64,000 bases of DNA from CAYSPT01 sp964432985 (GTDB taxonomy: Bacteria; Muiribacteriota; CAYSPT01), in assembly GCA_964432985.1 (NCBI GenBank), contig CAYSPT010000009.1, forward strand, positions 1-64,000, read 5' to 3'. Position numbers and translations under genes: made by a program. Shown here in pieces: positions 19,801 through 28,113 of the stretch; the stretch's first letter is position 1, and every line of letters starts with the position of its first letter. The notes beneath the pieces are model-generated. The model did not search any database. It was not told where the DNA came from and saw only the letters and a list, made by a program, of their open reading frames with translations.

Positions 19801-20002
19801 CTTCTTCGATGACAATCAGATCAGATACAGACCCACTGTATTCCAGGTTGGGAATCTGCTTGATAAAATAAACCGTCAGGGCAGCCACCACCAGTATGAT
19901 AAAGGCAGCCACCATCTTGATCCGGAAATGCCGGTGGTTACGAAACGACTGTTCTTTTTTGTCGCGATTGGTCTTCAATATTTCTATCCTGTCTGCCGGC
20001 AC
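16832..20002 (-). CDS. MMPL/RND-family exporter with C-terminal cyclic-nucleotide-binding domain
   Basis: 1056 residues from GTG 20002 (AGGTGA about 11 bases upstream). Layout: membrane helix about 31-47, periplasmic loop, five-helix sterol-sensing-type block about 320-500 (FFVIISLVFLIVSYAFCF, VFLVAIGTSASIRVLSHYY), second loop about 520-730, second helix block about 735-890 (IACVAIGISVDNTIHFLIEM, the MMPL/SSD GxsvDn motif). Residues about 920-1030 are a CAP_ED domain: GDLGDEMFILVSGEVGVYL and the phosphate cassette LFGEMAVFGRMRRTATV with its Arg. MMPL proteins use the proton gradient to export lipids or hydrophobic molecules; here a cNMP or related ligand could gate transport. Middle of the 15354-22172 gene set, 36 bases after the preceding gene. 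Confidence 0.85.
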   Translation of the reverse strand: MPADRIEILKTNRDKKEQSFRNHRHFRIKMVAAFIILVVAALTVYFIKQIPNLEYSGSVSDLIVIEEAKKEVQDVLMESDDEQIVVMISGDDLFTLSGLKELARITSEFEKFMEVSDTGQEADIGKTGPNTGKAVDAGEGPPLFLESVLSITNTSVPKSTPINDRNFDVKTRVGCKYAFQHAENCYSRLIFEPLAQIKYFGDQPPVFPTFPDGWFKLSVNYLSHHTFWQVLPQDEFELAHFIRDATHPMFRRNLVAADLKHAAVLLTVADDPGLEQEHIISTLKQKAIDVSDKFRVTIVGNMDLMEEVRQNIIKDTRFFVIISLVFLIVSYAFCFRTVRGVVIPFITLIISEIWLLGIMAIMGYNLNIVLYIVPVFLVAIGTSASIRVLSHYYQHYERTKNTLLASLAGTREVAVTVLTASATTGFGLFMLTLSDVKGLNIFVFLCITGLAIITVLSLLFIPSINVLLPGPKVIEVDTARRRNRWRNFVDFIIKWRRVLLISFLVLCVLSALGIGTIVPDNDLTKLLEKDSTSIKAARDLSENLAGTTVLTLVLKSWPGHFIRKDSLKKLDNLQASIQKSRHVDKATSIVDLFKFTRYISKGGREEGNLLPNKQYKINSHIHFLENLKQEPAFKDSADQLERLLRTFASPDYSSVAVSIRANTTALQALKAESQFIEEQARKYMGEDVTVTLHGDILNINRAIERVLYGQTKGVIMALLLIFVLILLVFFSFKVAVLCIIPNIFPIVFFYGALGFTGIGLDLSSGLIACVAIGISVDNTIHFLIEMRRKLRHTYETKDAMVRSMNIVGSPIILTSLVLAIMFSVLCFSKFQVMSNLGYLQVATMLCCLVCNLVLLPSVISTVRILSIWDILTKFYKFNPRKAPVFAGMGYFSMKVLLGLGKIVNFSKSDFVIKQGDLGDEMFILVSGEVGVYLRHDQEDSLIKRLKVGALFGEMAVFGRMRRTATVRAETDVELLAISRKFFESVAWLYPRSCYRFMQNIITIVSKRLLHIEQTMGYPIAENIERIYLLDDTEEFVIDTTTNKQPDDGDNPTSEED

Positions 20003-20038
20003 CCGGTAAGCATCACCTGGCTGCCCGTAGTCCTGTCC

Positions 20039-20851
20039 CTACTCTTCCTCTTCCTCCTGGCTCTTCTCGCTTTTACTGGCGGCGGCTTCCGCTTTCTTCG
20101 CGTCCCGGTACTCCTTGTAGTCAAGCAATACCTTGATGATGCTGTCATAATCCTCGGCGATGAAGTATGCCATCTTCCGCTTGAACGGCTTCTTGGCCTG
20201 TACCACGATAAAATTGCCGTTTTGAAAATCAACGATCTCGAAGCGGGTCTTCTCCTTGCCGGCTTTTGAAGGGTTCACGTAGGTCCGGCCGAACTCTTCG
20301 AAGCGTTCGGCCCAAACCTCGTAGTCGATATCCGTATCTTTTAACTGCTCGTCAACATACGGGGCAACCTCGTCAGCAATTTCCAGGGCGGATAGAAGAT
20401 ACTTACGGGACTTTACCTTTTTACCGAACACCTTGAGTTTCTTCTTGATATCGCTGAGCTTCCAGCCCTTGACCCAGACTTTCTTACCGAAGTTGGGCTT
20501 GTACTCAATGAGGCGCATGTACTCGTGGCGCTTCAGTTTCTTGCGAAACTTGGGATCACCGTAGTACTCGGGGTTATTCTGCAGCTTTTCAAAATAATCC
20601 TTGAGCTCCTTTACCTTTGCTGCTTCGGGTTCGGGCTCGATATCTTCAACGGCTGCTTTCTTCTCGGCTTGCTTCTCTTCGGATGTTGAAGATTCACCCG
20701 TGTTTGGCTCTATTGCTTCCGAGCCGCTTTCGACTGCCTCTGCCGCAGGCTCTTTACCCTTGCTGCCACTGGCTTCTGCATTTCCAGGGATAACCGCACA
20801 AAGCAAACACCCGATCACCATCAGCAGCCAGATCCGTTTGAGATTCGTCAT
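20039..20851 (-). CDS. Secreted hypothetical protein with acidic low-complexity region
   Basis: 270 residues from ATG 20851, with GGAGG 8-9 bases upstream; a frame from 20872 is longer but lacks a ribosome site. Signal peptide about 1-25 (LLMVIGCLLCAVIPGNAEA). Residues about 26-80 are Glu/Ser/Ala-rich and probably disordered. Residues about 85-250 form an unrecognised Lys-rich helical domain, and the end is EEEEE. Sits 47 bases after the formylglycine-enzyme-like gene and 36 bases before the MMPL exporter, so probably a periplasmic accessory to that exporter. No family assigned. Confidence 0.7.
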   Translation of the reverse strand: MTNLKRIWLLMVIGCLLCAVIPGNAEASGSKGKEPAAEAVESGSEAIEPNTGESSTSEEKQAEKKAAVEDIEPEPEAAKVKELKDYFEKLQNNPEYYGDPKFRKKLKRHEYMRLIEYKPNFGKKVWVKGWKLSDIKKKLKVFGKKVKSRKYLLSALEIADEVAPYVDEQLKDTDIDYEVWAERFEEFGRTYVNPSKAGKEKTRFEIVDFQNGNFIVVQAKKPFKRKMAYFIAEDYDSIIKVLLDYKEYRDAKKAEAAASKSEKSQEEEEE

Positions 20852-20898
20852 GTCGTTTCCTCCAGTCAACATAGCAGATTTTTCCAGATTTTCAACCG

Positions 20899-22172
20899 TT
20901 ATTGATCCCCTGGATCTTCCACAGAAACCGGGAGAATAATCCGGAAACCGGTATCATCGTATGCTCCCATGGGCTCACCGTGTCCCCGGTTTCGGGACCG
21001 GCAGTCATAATAGTAACTGCCAAATCCTCCCCCCCTGATAATCCGCGTTACTTCCTCGTCTTCCTTTTCTTCGCCGTCTTCGTCAACTTGTTTAAGAAGC
21101 TCCTCATCATCATCCCCCCACACGGCATCTTCTTCTATTTCCTCAGCCTCATCTTCCCCGCCGTCGGCCTCTTCGTCTTCCCAGCCGGTATCTTCGTCTT
21201 CCCAGCTGTCATCGTCATCTTCCCAGCTGTCATCGTCATCTTCCCAGCTGTCATCGTCNNNNNNNNNNNNNNNNNNNNNNNNNNNNNNNNNNNNNNNNNN
21301 NNNNNNNNNNNNNNNNNNNNNNNNNNNNNNNNNNNNNNNNNNNNNNNNNNNNNNNNNNAGCTGTCATCGTCATCTTCCCAGCTGTCATCGTCATCTTCCC
21401 AGCTGTCATCGTCATCTTCCCAGCTGTCATCGTCTTGCCCGCTGTGCCCGGACAGCGGGCCGGAATAATCCGCATAGCTGTCATAACACCACTCGTACAC
21501 GTTGCCGTGCATATCAAAAAGACCCCACGCATTTGGCTTTTTGGAACCAACCGGATGCGTCCTCTTGCTGGAGTTTTCATCGAACACCGCATACTCACCG
21601 ATGTGTGCCTCGTCGTTGCCAAAGGAATAATGGGTACCGGTGCCGCCGCGGCAGGCGAACTCCCACTCGCATTCGGTGGGCAAGCGAAATCCGCTCCTGG
21701 CAGCATCACATGTCCAGGTCCAGCTTTCCTCATCATAGCTGATTTCATAATTGAAAAGTTCCGAAAGCCGGTTGCAGAATCTCAGGCAGTCGTACCAGGA
21801 AACCATTTCAACAGGCCGCCTGGAGCCGGGGAAATACCCGGGAGAGGTATTCATAACCGCCTGCCACTGCTCCTGGGTAATTTCGTACTTCGTCATATAA
21901 AAATCCCTGCTTATGGTTGACTGGTGAGCGGGCTTCTCGTCATCGTCAGCCTCGTCATCGTCTTCATAACTGCCCATTTCAAACTCCCCCGCTTCAACCA
22001 TAACCATCTCGATTTGTACGGAACTCCCGGGAATAGTCAGGGTCATTTCGAGAACAGGAGAAGCAACAGGGACTTCTTCTTGAGCCGCCAGTAAGCCTGC
22101 CGAAGCAAGCAACAAGACTGCTGCTGCCACAATGATATGTACCGAATCTTTACATTTTTCTGAAGAGCTCAT
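20899..22172 (-). CDS. Formylglycine-generating-enzyme (SUMF1/FGE-sulfatase) family protein with acidic tandem-repeat insertion, cut by an assembly gap
   Basis: Read as one gene across the gap at 21259-21358. N-terminal part from ATG 22172: signal peptide about 1-30, then the FGE fold (MVMVEAGEFEMGSYEDD, YEITQEQWQAVM, PVEMVSWYDCLRFCNRLSE, GFRLPTECEWEFACRGG, MHGNVYEWCYDSY). The C-terminal part 20899-21123 supplies the end of the same fold (TRIIRGGGFGSYYYDCRSRN, GFRII). Between them, in the loop where homologues have a short linker, are repeats of DDDSWED and more acid residues. As given, 100 N breaks the frame, but the repeat phase on both sides needs 8+21n missing bases, which restores it. 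Catalytic Cys pairs of true FGE are not evident, so probably a structural or binding member. Confidence 0.85.
21197..21434 (-). repeat. 21-base tandem repeat encoding DDDSWED, interrupted by the gap
   Basis: Units at 21197-21217, 21218-21238 and 21239-21258 (20 of 21 bases before the gap); after the gap a part unit 21359-21372, then 21373-21393, 21394-21414 and 21415-21434. Units are essentially identical. The true copy number is unknown because the array broke the assembly. Confidence 0.95.
21259..21358. other. Assembly gap (100 N) inside the tandem repeat
   Basis: Both flanks are the same 21-base repeat; the missing length should be 8 plus a multiple of 21. Confidence 0.99.
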
Positions 22173-22361
22173 TATTTACCTGTTTTCACCATGCCATGGA
22201 ATGGTCTCCTACATCAGCGAGTTACCCATCCGATCATTCGCGACTTATTATACCTATCTCCATAGTACGAGGGAAAGGGGTATATCGTTATAAATTTTAC
22301 ACAATTCCTTTTCCTGCCTTATTGCAGCTGTACCAGATGAAGAAGAATCCTGAGAAGCCGG

Positions 22362-23339
22362 TTATGGAGACTGGGCCGTACCTATTTTTTCCAGGGCGCC
22401 GGCAGCGGACTCCCGGATTACGGCAGCCTTCTCATCGAGCAGTTTTTTAAGTGGTTCCACGGCCCGGGAATCACCGATTTTGCCCAGAGCCTGTGCCGAT
22501 TTCCAGCGCACGGGAAGAGATGAATCTCCCAGGGATTCAAGCAATATCCCCACCGCCCGGCGGTCACCTATTTCACCCAGCGCTTCGGATGCCGAGTACC
22601 GTTCCTGGGGATTACCGTTTTTAAGAAGGTCCATCAATTCAAAAAGCGATTTGGCATCCCCGAGTTGTCCCAGAGCCCAGGCGGCAGTCAGGCGCACCCG
22701 GCTGTCTGCATCCTTCAGTGACTTTCTCAGTTCTACTGCAGCCAGGCTGTTGCCAATCATACCAAGTGCCCGCACGGCGGCCATCCGGACTTCAACTTCA
22801 GCGTCACTCAACGAGTCGATGAGGAGTCCTACGGCCAGGTTGTCTCCCAATTTCCCGAGGGCTTCGACAGCGGCTGCCCTGCTGTGGCTGTCACTCTTCA
22901 CCAGGGCTATGAGCGGGAAAACCGAAGCGGCGTCACCGATATGTCCCAGGGCAAAAGCCGCGGCTTTCCGCACCTTTCCGTTCTCGTCGTTAAGAACGGC
23001 AATCAACGGCTCGACGCCGTTGGTATTCCTCATTATACCCAGAACCGTGGCGGCGCCTGCCCTGGTGTCGGAGTCTGAAGATTTCAATGATTCAATCAGC
23101 GGTTCCAGTGCCGGCTGGCCACAATCGACCAGTTCAAGAACTGTTGAAAAGTAAACCTGGCGGTCATTGGTTTTCAACCTGTCAATCAGACGCTCGACAT
23201 CCGCAGCCCGGCTGGAATATTCTTCTATCGTATGCCCGGCAGCTACCAGTCTTAACAAGGCAAAGAAGACAACCATCACAGTGAGAATGTGTTTCTTCCG
23301 ACCTGCTGTTTGTACTGTAATCATTAAACTCGTCATCAC
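22362..23339 (-). CDS. Secreted HEAT-repeat protein (PBS lyase HEAT-like), 325 aa
   Basis: GTG 23339 with ATG 23336 and 23324 as alternative in-frame starts. A hydrophobic stretch at about 17-35 (LTVMVVFFALLRLVAAG) is a signal peptide or anchor, so the HEAT array probably lies in the periplasm. Residues about 60-320 hold eight to nine repeats of about 31 residues, e.g. VRKAAAFALGHIGDAASVFP, VRMAAVRALGMIGNSLA and ERYSASEALGEIGDRRAV. This is the phycobilisome-lyase-type HEAT class used for protein binding. Unlike the cytoplasmic HEAT protein at 4744-6696 it has its own export signal. No partner in the immediate neighbourhood is obvious. Confidence 0.85.
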   Translation of the reverse strand: MMTSLMITVQTAGRKKHILTVMVVFFALLRLVAAGHTIEEYSSRAADVERLIDRLKTNDRQVYFSTVLELVDCGQPALEPLIESLKSSDSDTRAGAATVLGIMRNTNGVEPLIAVLNDENGKVRKAAAFALGHIGDAASVFPLIALVKSDSHSRAAAVEALGKLGDNLAVGLLIDSLSDAEVEVRMAAVRALGMIGNSLAAVELRKSLKDADSRVRLTAAWALGQLGDAKSLFELMDLLKNGNPQERYSASEALGEIGDRRAVGILLESLGDSSLPVRWKSAQALGKIGDSRAVEPLKKLLDEKAAVIRESAAGALEKIGTAQSP

Positions 23340-23428
23340 CCCGGTTCATATAATTAGTAAATCACATTTATTGGAACAGAAAACACATTGTACTTCATCC
23401 CATGTACCATCGGCTACCGGGTCACGGG

Positions 23429-24157
23429 CTAAATAAGGAAATTTCCCGACTGCAGCCGCTCTGGAAACATCTTTATCGCCGGGTAAGCCATAATAAGAAG
23501 AAAAGCAATACAGTTGGCTTTGAAAACCGGCAGCAGGAACGACTGGTCAGCACCCTTCTCGCCGGCCACCCTGGCAATGATCCATTCTTCCCAAATGCTG
23601 GTAAGGCCGAAACTGATGATAAGCCCAACGTAAATGTACAGGAATTTGAAAACCCAATAGGCCAGCGGCGAATCCAGGCCATCCAGGATGGCCTGCGAAA
23701 TACCGAACAACACGAACGAGATAAAGAATAGGAAAAGAACCACCAGGGCCAGGAGCCAGGGATTCCAGCGGCTGAAATATCCCCAGGGACCGTACTTGAT
23801 CAACCGCCGGGCGGGCACCACCGACAGGAGATAGATTATGGGGATAGACACAGTAAAAGTCACCGGTTCCGAGGCAGCGCCGGAAAGAATTATTCCGATT
23901 ATGGAACTGAACACATTGGCTAACAACATGGAGAAGAACGCCTCGGTACAGGAAATTCTTTTTTCGAATATGGCAAAGGCGACGGCCTTGACTGTCACGA
24001 CCCCGACGAGAATGACGAGAGAACTGGCGGCCAGCCATGTCCCGGCATACAACTCGAGCAGTGGAATTACTGGTTCACAGGCCAGGGCAGCCCCTGGCAA
24101 TCCCGTCAGTATCACTCCCAGGCAGGCGGCTTTAAGCAGTTTTCTGACTGTGCCCAT
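23429..24157 (-). CDS. Polytopic membrane protein, function unknown
   Basis: 242 residues; GAGGGGTGAC upstream of ATG 24157. A cleavable-looking signal peptide (AACLGVILTGLPGAALACEP) is followed by about five hydrophobic helices near 40-65, 75-100, 103-115, 132-158 and 170-190, and a last one around 215-230. A conserved-looking SIWEEWIIARV segment lies between the last two. I do not recognise the family. Transcribed away from the 24375 gene. Confidence 0.65.
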   Translation of the reverse strand: MGTVRKLLKAACLGVILTGLPGAALACEPVIPLLELYAGTWLAASSLVILVGVVTVKAVAFAIFEKRISCTEAFFSMLLANVFSSIIGIILSGAASEPVTFTVSIPIIYLLSVVPARRLIKYGPWGYFSRWNPWLLALVVLFLFFISFVLFGISQAILDGLDSPLAYWVFKFLYIYVGLIISFGLTSIWEEWIIARVAGEKGADQSFLLPVFKANCIAFLLIMAYPAIKMFPERLQSGNFLI

Positions 24158-24272
24158 TACTGTGTCACCCCTCTTCTCTCACGATCACCGGTTCCTTCAA
24201 TAATACCGCACTGTGAGAACGCCAGCAAACAGTGCAAGAATATCCGAACATTCATCCTCCCTCGGTTGCCGC

Positions 24273-24301
24273 TTGACACGGTAAAAACGCCCTGATACAG
24301 T
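24273..24301 (+). promoter_or_regulatory. Sigma-70-type promoter for the CYTH-like gene
   Basis: TTGACA at 24273-24278, 17 bases, TACAGT at 24296-24301, with TG one base before the -10 box. Drives 24375 rightward; the leader (from about 24308) contains the shared GTGTAGAAAG element. Confidence 0.65.
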
Positions 24302-24374
24302 GGTGCCGAACAGGTTGTAGATTGTCAAAAAAGGAGAATTTCACCCTCAAGCAGTGTAGAAAGTAAGGTTAAAC

Positions 24375-25280
24375 ATGAATACCGGAAAAACACCACTCAG
24401 CAGCATGTTTTTAGCCGCCATTGGTCTGATATTTATATGTGGTCTTCCCGCTGTGAACGGCGACGAGTTACCCGTTGCGAGCGATCCCCAATCCCGCGAA
24501 TACAAGTTGCTGCTGGAACCCCGACGGTTCGCCGATCCGCTGACCGGAGTCAGAACCTTCAGGGAAATAGTGCGCCGCACCGCCCGTGATTGTGGTTTGG
24601 GCATTTCCTACGGAAGGGAAAGCGGCGGCTGGAAGACCACCGGTGTTGTTTACCTTGACACCGAAACGTTCGACCTGAGAAACCACAGCTACATTTTGAG
24701 AAAACGTAACAAACGCCCCGGATCCTTTGAATTGTCACTTAAGTTCAGGTCACCGGACCAGCATCTTGCCGCCGGTGCCGACGTTCAGCTTGCACCTGGA
24801 TACCCGTCGTCATCGCCCCGTTTCGAACAAGACACCAGCCTGGACGGATCGAACTGGGTCCGCGTTTACTCTCTATCCAATCGGGTAAAAAACATGAAAC
24901 AGTTTGTTGACCCGACCCTGGGCGGATTCGCCGCCATATTTCCTGTTCTGGGAGCACTTCACATCAATCCGGACAGCGTCCTGGTTCCCGTTAACGCCCT
25001 GCAGGTAACGGAGCGGTCTTTTTTCGGCGGGATCATCGATTTCGGACAGGGAATGAAGGCCTATGCATCCATCGAAATCTGGTATGAAACAGGCAGTGAG
25101 AATCCCCTGATAGGCGAGTTTTCATTCACCATACGTGACCTTGCTTCGCGCGGAGCATACAAACAGTTATCAAAGGCGGATGCATTTTTCACCAAACTCG
25201 TACAACGCACAAGTACCTGGAGAGCGCCCTGGTACACCAAGGTATCACGAGTCTATGAAACCGGAGTTGGAGCACCCTGA
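24375..25280 (+). CDS. Secreted CYTH-like (triphosphate-tunnel-fold-like) protein
   Basis: 301 residues; AAGG 6-7 bases before the ATG. Signal peptide about 1-29 ending near VNG. EYKLLLEPRRF near 42-52 and YLDTETFDLRNHSYILRKRN followed by ELSLKFRSPD resemble the CYTH pattern (ExExK-like opening, 'YfDT.d..L...g..LRiR', then 'LK'). Later FSFTIRDL could be a tunnel strand. Known CYTH enzymes hydrolyse triphosphates or thiamine triphosphate or make cAMP in the cytoplasm; a secreted form is unusual. The two-Glu opening motif is only partly present, so activity is unsure. The next gene (TPR protein) starts within or just after its end. Confidence 0.45.
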   Translation: MNTGKTPLSSMFLAAIGLIFICGLPAVNGDELPVASDPQSREYKLLLEPRRFADPLTGVRTFREIVRRTARDCGLGISYGRESGGWKTTGVVYLDTETFDLRNHSYILRKRNKRPGSFELSLKFRSPDQHLAAGADVQLAPGYPSSSPRFEQDTSLDGSNWVRVYSLSNRVKNMKQFVDPTLGGFAAIFPVLGALHINPDSVLVPVNALQVTERSFFGGIIDFGQGMKAYASIEIWYETGSENPLIGEFSFTIRDLASRGAYKQLSKADAFFTKLVQRTSTWRAPWYTKVSRVYETGVGAP

Positions 25281-25296
25281 TCGACATACGCGAACT

Positions 25297-26964
25297 ATGA
25301 AAAAACAAGCCTTAATTGCCTTTATTCTGATGCTGCTGGTTATCGTTATCCTTTTAGTCTTCCTTCCCGCTCTGTTCAAGCCGCCTCCCCAACGCCTGCG
25401 CCCCATCCCAGCACATGAAAAAAGATACCTGAGTCTGCCCGAGGAGCACATTACCGTAGCGGAAGGTTCACTGATACTATCCAGAGATGTCTATCCCACT
25501 GTGGATATCTCTCACTATCTCGCCCGGATTGACCGGATGGTCAAGGAGGTTGAGCCCGAACTGCAAGAGTTAACCAGGCCGTTTGAGATAATCAGGACAC
25601 TCAATGATTACCTGTTTACCAGACAGGGTATAATCTTCAATCCATCTGACGAAGAAGGATGTTTTCTTCATCGAGTGCTTGACACGAAAACGGGTAATTG
25701 CTGCGGAATTACGGCTCTCTACCTGGCGCTGGGAGAACGATTGGGACTGCCGCTCACCGCGGTGGACGGACGGAATCACGTCTTTGTACGGTACCGTGGT
25801 AATGACGGGCACATGAACATAGAGATGACGCAAAACGGAAGAATCCTGCCCGACAAATTCTATATTCAGTATTTTTCGCTCCCCGAGTCGGCACTACAAA
25901 ACCGCGTCTATCTCCGATCACTGAGCAAGAAGGAATTTTTGTCCTGCATCCTTGCCACTCGCAGTTCCTATTACCTGGGTCGTGGAGAATGGCACAAATC
26001 ATTCCGGGATTGCAACCGTGCCCTATCCCTGCAGCCTGATCGGGTGATAGCCCTGCTTACCCGGGGAGAATACTATCTACGGATGGGAGCTGTAAAATGG
26101 GCCCTGGACGATTTTTCCAGCGTGCTTCAACTTGATGAGAACAACGATGGTGCCTACTGTGCCCGGGGAAGAGCCCGTTTAAAAGAAGGTTACCTGGATC
26201 GAGCGCTGGAGGATTTCAACAGTGCCCTGTCACTCGGTGAAGATAACGCCGAAGCCTGGTGCTGCCAGGGGCTCATCCATTATGAAAGAGGAAATTACAA
26301 CGATGCAGTTCAAGCTTTTTCTATGACCCTGAAATTCCGATCAGAAGACTCCGATGCCTGGTACAACCGTGCAATGAGCTTCAATAGATTGGGCGACTAC
26401 GACCGGGCTATCGATGATTTCACCAAAGCCGTAAATCTGGACCCTGGCATGGCCAAAGGATACTACAGCCGGGGAAAGGCTTACTATAAAAAGAAAGAGT
26501 TTGACCAGGCGATCCTCGACCATAGCCGGGCGGTATCCCTGGCTCCTGGGGTGGCCGAATTCCGATCCGGCCGCGCTGACGCCTATTTTAAGAAAGGGAT
26601 GCTTAAACATTCGCTCGAGGAGTACGGCCGGGCTTTGAAACTGGAACCGCATCACTCAGCACTTTTCTACAGCCGTGGAAACGTTTACTACGATCTCGGA
26701 GATTATAGAAACGCCATCATGGATTACACCTGGACGGTCAAATACGATCCGTCAAACATCAAGGCTTATTACAACAGAGGACTCTGTTTCGTGCATCTGT
26801 CCCGGTTTGATAAAGCAATCAAGGATTTCAGTAGAGTTGTGCACATCAATCCGGGTGATGCCATGGCCTACAAAAATCGCGGAATGTGCTTCCACAGACT
26901 CGGGCGGCCCGACCGAGCGCGACAGGACCTTGAGGCTGCCAACCGTCTCCAGGCCGGGCGCTGA
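25297..26964 (+). CDS. Membrane-anchored transglutaminase-like (SirB1-type) protein with TPR array
   Basis: 555 residues from ATG 25297 (MKKQALIAFILMLLVIVILL, an N-terminal anchor); ATG 25255 is an alternative that overlaps the previous gene by 26 bases. Residues about 85-190 are a transglutaminase-like domain: LDTKTGNCCGITALYLALGE with the Cys and VDGRNHVFVRY with the His, as in SirB1-type domains. Residues about 220-550 hold nine to ten TPRs (AWYNRAMSFNRLGDYDRAID, AYYNRGLCFVHLSRFDKAIK). The catalytic domain with a TPR tail suggests a periplasmic peptide-handling or scaffold protein. Probably co-transcribed with the CYTH-like gene. Confidence 0.8.
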   Translation: MKKQALIAFILMLLVIVILLVFLPALFKPPPQRLRPIPAHEKRYLSLPEEHITVAEGSLILSRDVYPTVDISHYLARIDRMVKEVEPELQELTRPFEIIRTLNDYLFTRQGIIFNPSDEEGCFLHRVLDTKTGNCCGITALYLALGERLGLPLTAVDGRNHVFVRYRGNDGHMNIEMTQNGRILPDKFYIQYFSLPESALQNRVYLRSLSKKEFLSCILATRSSYYLGRGEWHKSFRDCNRALSLQPDRVIALLTRGEYYLRMGAVKWALDDFSSVLQLDENNDGAYCARGRARLKEGYLDRALEDFNSALSLGEDNAEAWCCQGLIHYERGNYNDAVQAFSMTLKFRSEDSDAWYNRAMSFNRLGDYDRAIDDFTKAVNLDPGMAKGYYSRGKAYYKKKEFDQAILDHSRAVSLAPGVAEFRSGRADAYFKKGMLKHSLEEYGRALKLEPHHSALFYSRGNVYYDLGDYRNAIMDYTWTVKYDPSNIKAYYNRGLCFVHLSRFDKAIKDFSRVVHINPGDAMAYKNRGMCFHRLGRPDRARQDLEAANRLQAGR

Positions 26965-26999
26965 CACGGAAAACGCGGTTGATTTTGTCAAGAGAATGG

Positions 27000-28076
27000 T
27001 TAACGTTCAAGATAACCGACGATTTCCTCCAGAACCCGCTGCCGTATACCGGATGATTCGTTGAGCAGTTGATGCCGACCGTCTTTTACCAGCGTAATCT
27101 CGATGTTTTCGAACTTCCTGGTGAAAAACGCAACGTTGTGTTCCCAGTCGACAGTGGTATCACCAGTCCCTTGAATCAACTTTACCGGCTTTGCCGATGA
27201 CGCTGCTTTCTGGATGTTTTCGCTCCACGAGAAAAAAGCCCTGGCCCACTGCATAGGAACAGTCCTGGGCTGCAGCGGGTCCCGGAACTGCAGAAAATCT
27301 CTGAAGGTTTCGTCTGATGAATTGTCCCGGAAAACCCTCGGGACCGAAACGAGAAGCTCTTTAGCCATGTAAAATCCGACTTTGGACAGGTTCCAGTACC
27401 TGGAGCGCACCAGCGGGGCGAGAAAAACAACCCGTTCAAACACCGGCTTTCCTGTCAACAGAAGCACATTCAGACAGGCAACGGAACCAGTGCTGTGACA
27501 GACCAGGTGAAACGGACCATGGAGGTGCTGGCGGCACAGGGAATCAAAATCATTGAAGACGGATAAATAAGAAGAAAAATCATCTATTGAAGCCCTTTCT
27601 CCGTCCGACAAACCATGACCAGGCATATCATAAACCGCTACCGCGAAACCATTATGGATGAGTTCATGAATGAGATTTTTCAGTATGCCGGTATGATCAT
27701 AATACCCGTGCATGAGAATGACGGTCGAGCGGTAGGCAGGAGGTCGGAAGACGTGGGCGGCAAGGGTAAATCCGTTAGTAACGAAGGTGCCAAAAAAATG
27801 GTCGACTCCCGGGACATCCAGACCGTAGTGAGCAAAATACTCACGTATCCTGTTTGAGTAGACCGGAGGGGCTTCAAACGTGATCGGCCGAAGATCCTGC
27901 TTGACAGTATCTGCCGACCATAAAAGTTCCTTTTCCTTGGGCTGGCTGCCGGTTGCTGATTCACCGGTAGCGGCCGGCAACGGCCGGAACAAAATAAGGA
28001 CCGCAATGCACCATATCGCAGACTGTAACGAGATGCTCGTTTCAACACCTCCCCTTTCCACACGCTTATAGGACAT
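27000..28076 (-). CDS. Secreted alpha/beta hydrolase, lysophospholipase (monoglyceride lipase)-like
   Basis: 358 residues from ATG 28076. A hydrophobic stretch about 20-38 is the export signal. The hydrolase domain from about 80 shows the oxyanion loop ILMHGYYDHTGI, the AVYDMPGHGLSDG segment typical of lysophospholipase/monoglyceride lipases, the nucleophile elbow CHSTGS (family GHSmGG), QGTGDTTVDW with the acid, and GRHQLLNE with the His. Likely cleaves a fatty acyl or other ester outside the cytoplasm. The start is uncertain: a good AGGGGAGG site lies inside the N-terminal codons but is not followed by an in-frame start. Divergent from the adenosine-deaminase-family gene. Confidence 0.8.
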   Translation of the reverse strand: MSYKRVERGGVETSISLQSAIWCIAVLILFRPLPAATGESATGSQPKEKELLWSADTVKQDLRPITFEAPPVYSNRIREYFAHYGLDVPGVDHFFGTFVTNGFTLAAHVFRPPAYRSTVILMHGYYDHTGILKNLIHELIHNGFAVAVYDMPGHGLSDGERASIDDFSSYLSVFNDFDSLCRQHLHGPFHLVCHSTGSVACLNVLLLTGKPVFERVVFLAPLVRSRYWNLSKVGFYMAKELLVSVPRVFRDNSSDETFRDFLQFRDPLQPRTVPMQWARAFFSWSENIQKAASSAKPVKLIQGTGDTTVDWEHNVAFFTRKFENIEITLVKDGRHQLLNESSGIRQRVLEEIVGYLER

Positions 28077-28113
28077 ACCACAGTAACAGCGTCCCTGCGT
28101 CCCTCCCTTAGAG

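Noticed and set aside
21197..21434. CRISPR-like direct repeats
   Set aside because: Units are contiguous with no spacers and encode an in-frame peptide repeat; this is a coding tandem repeat.
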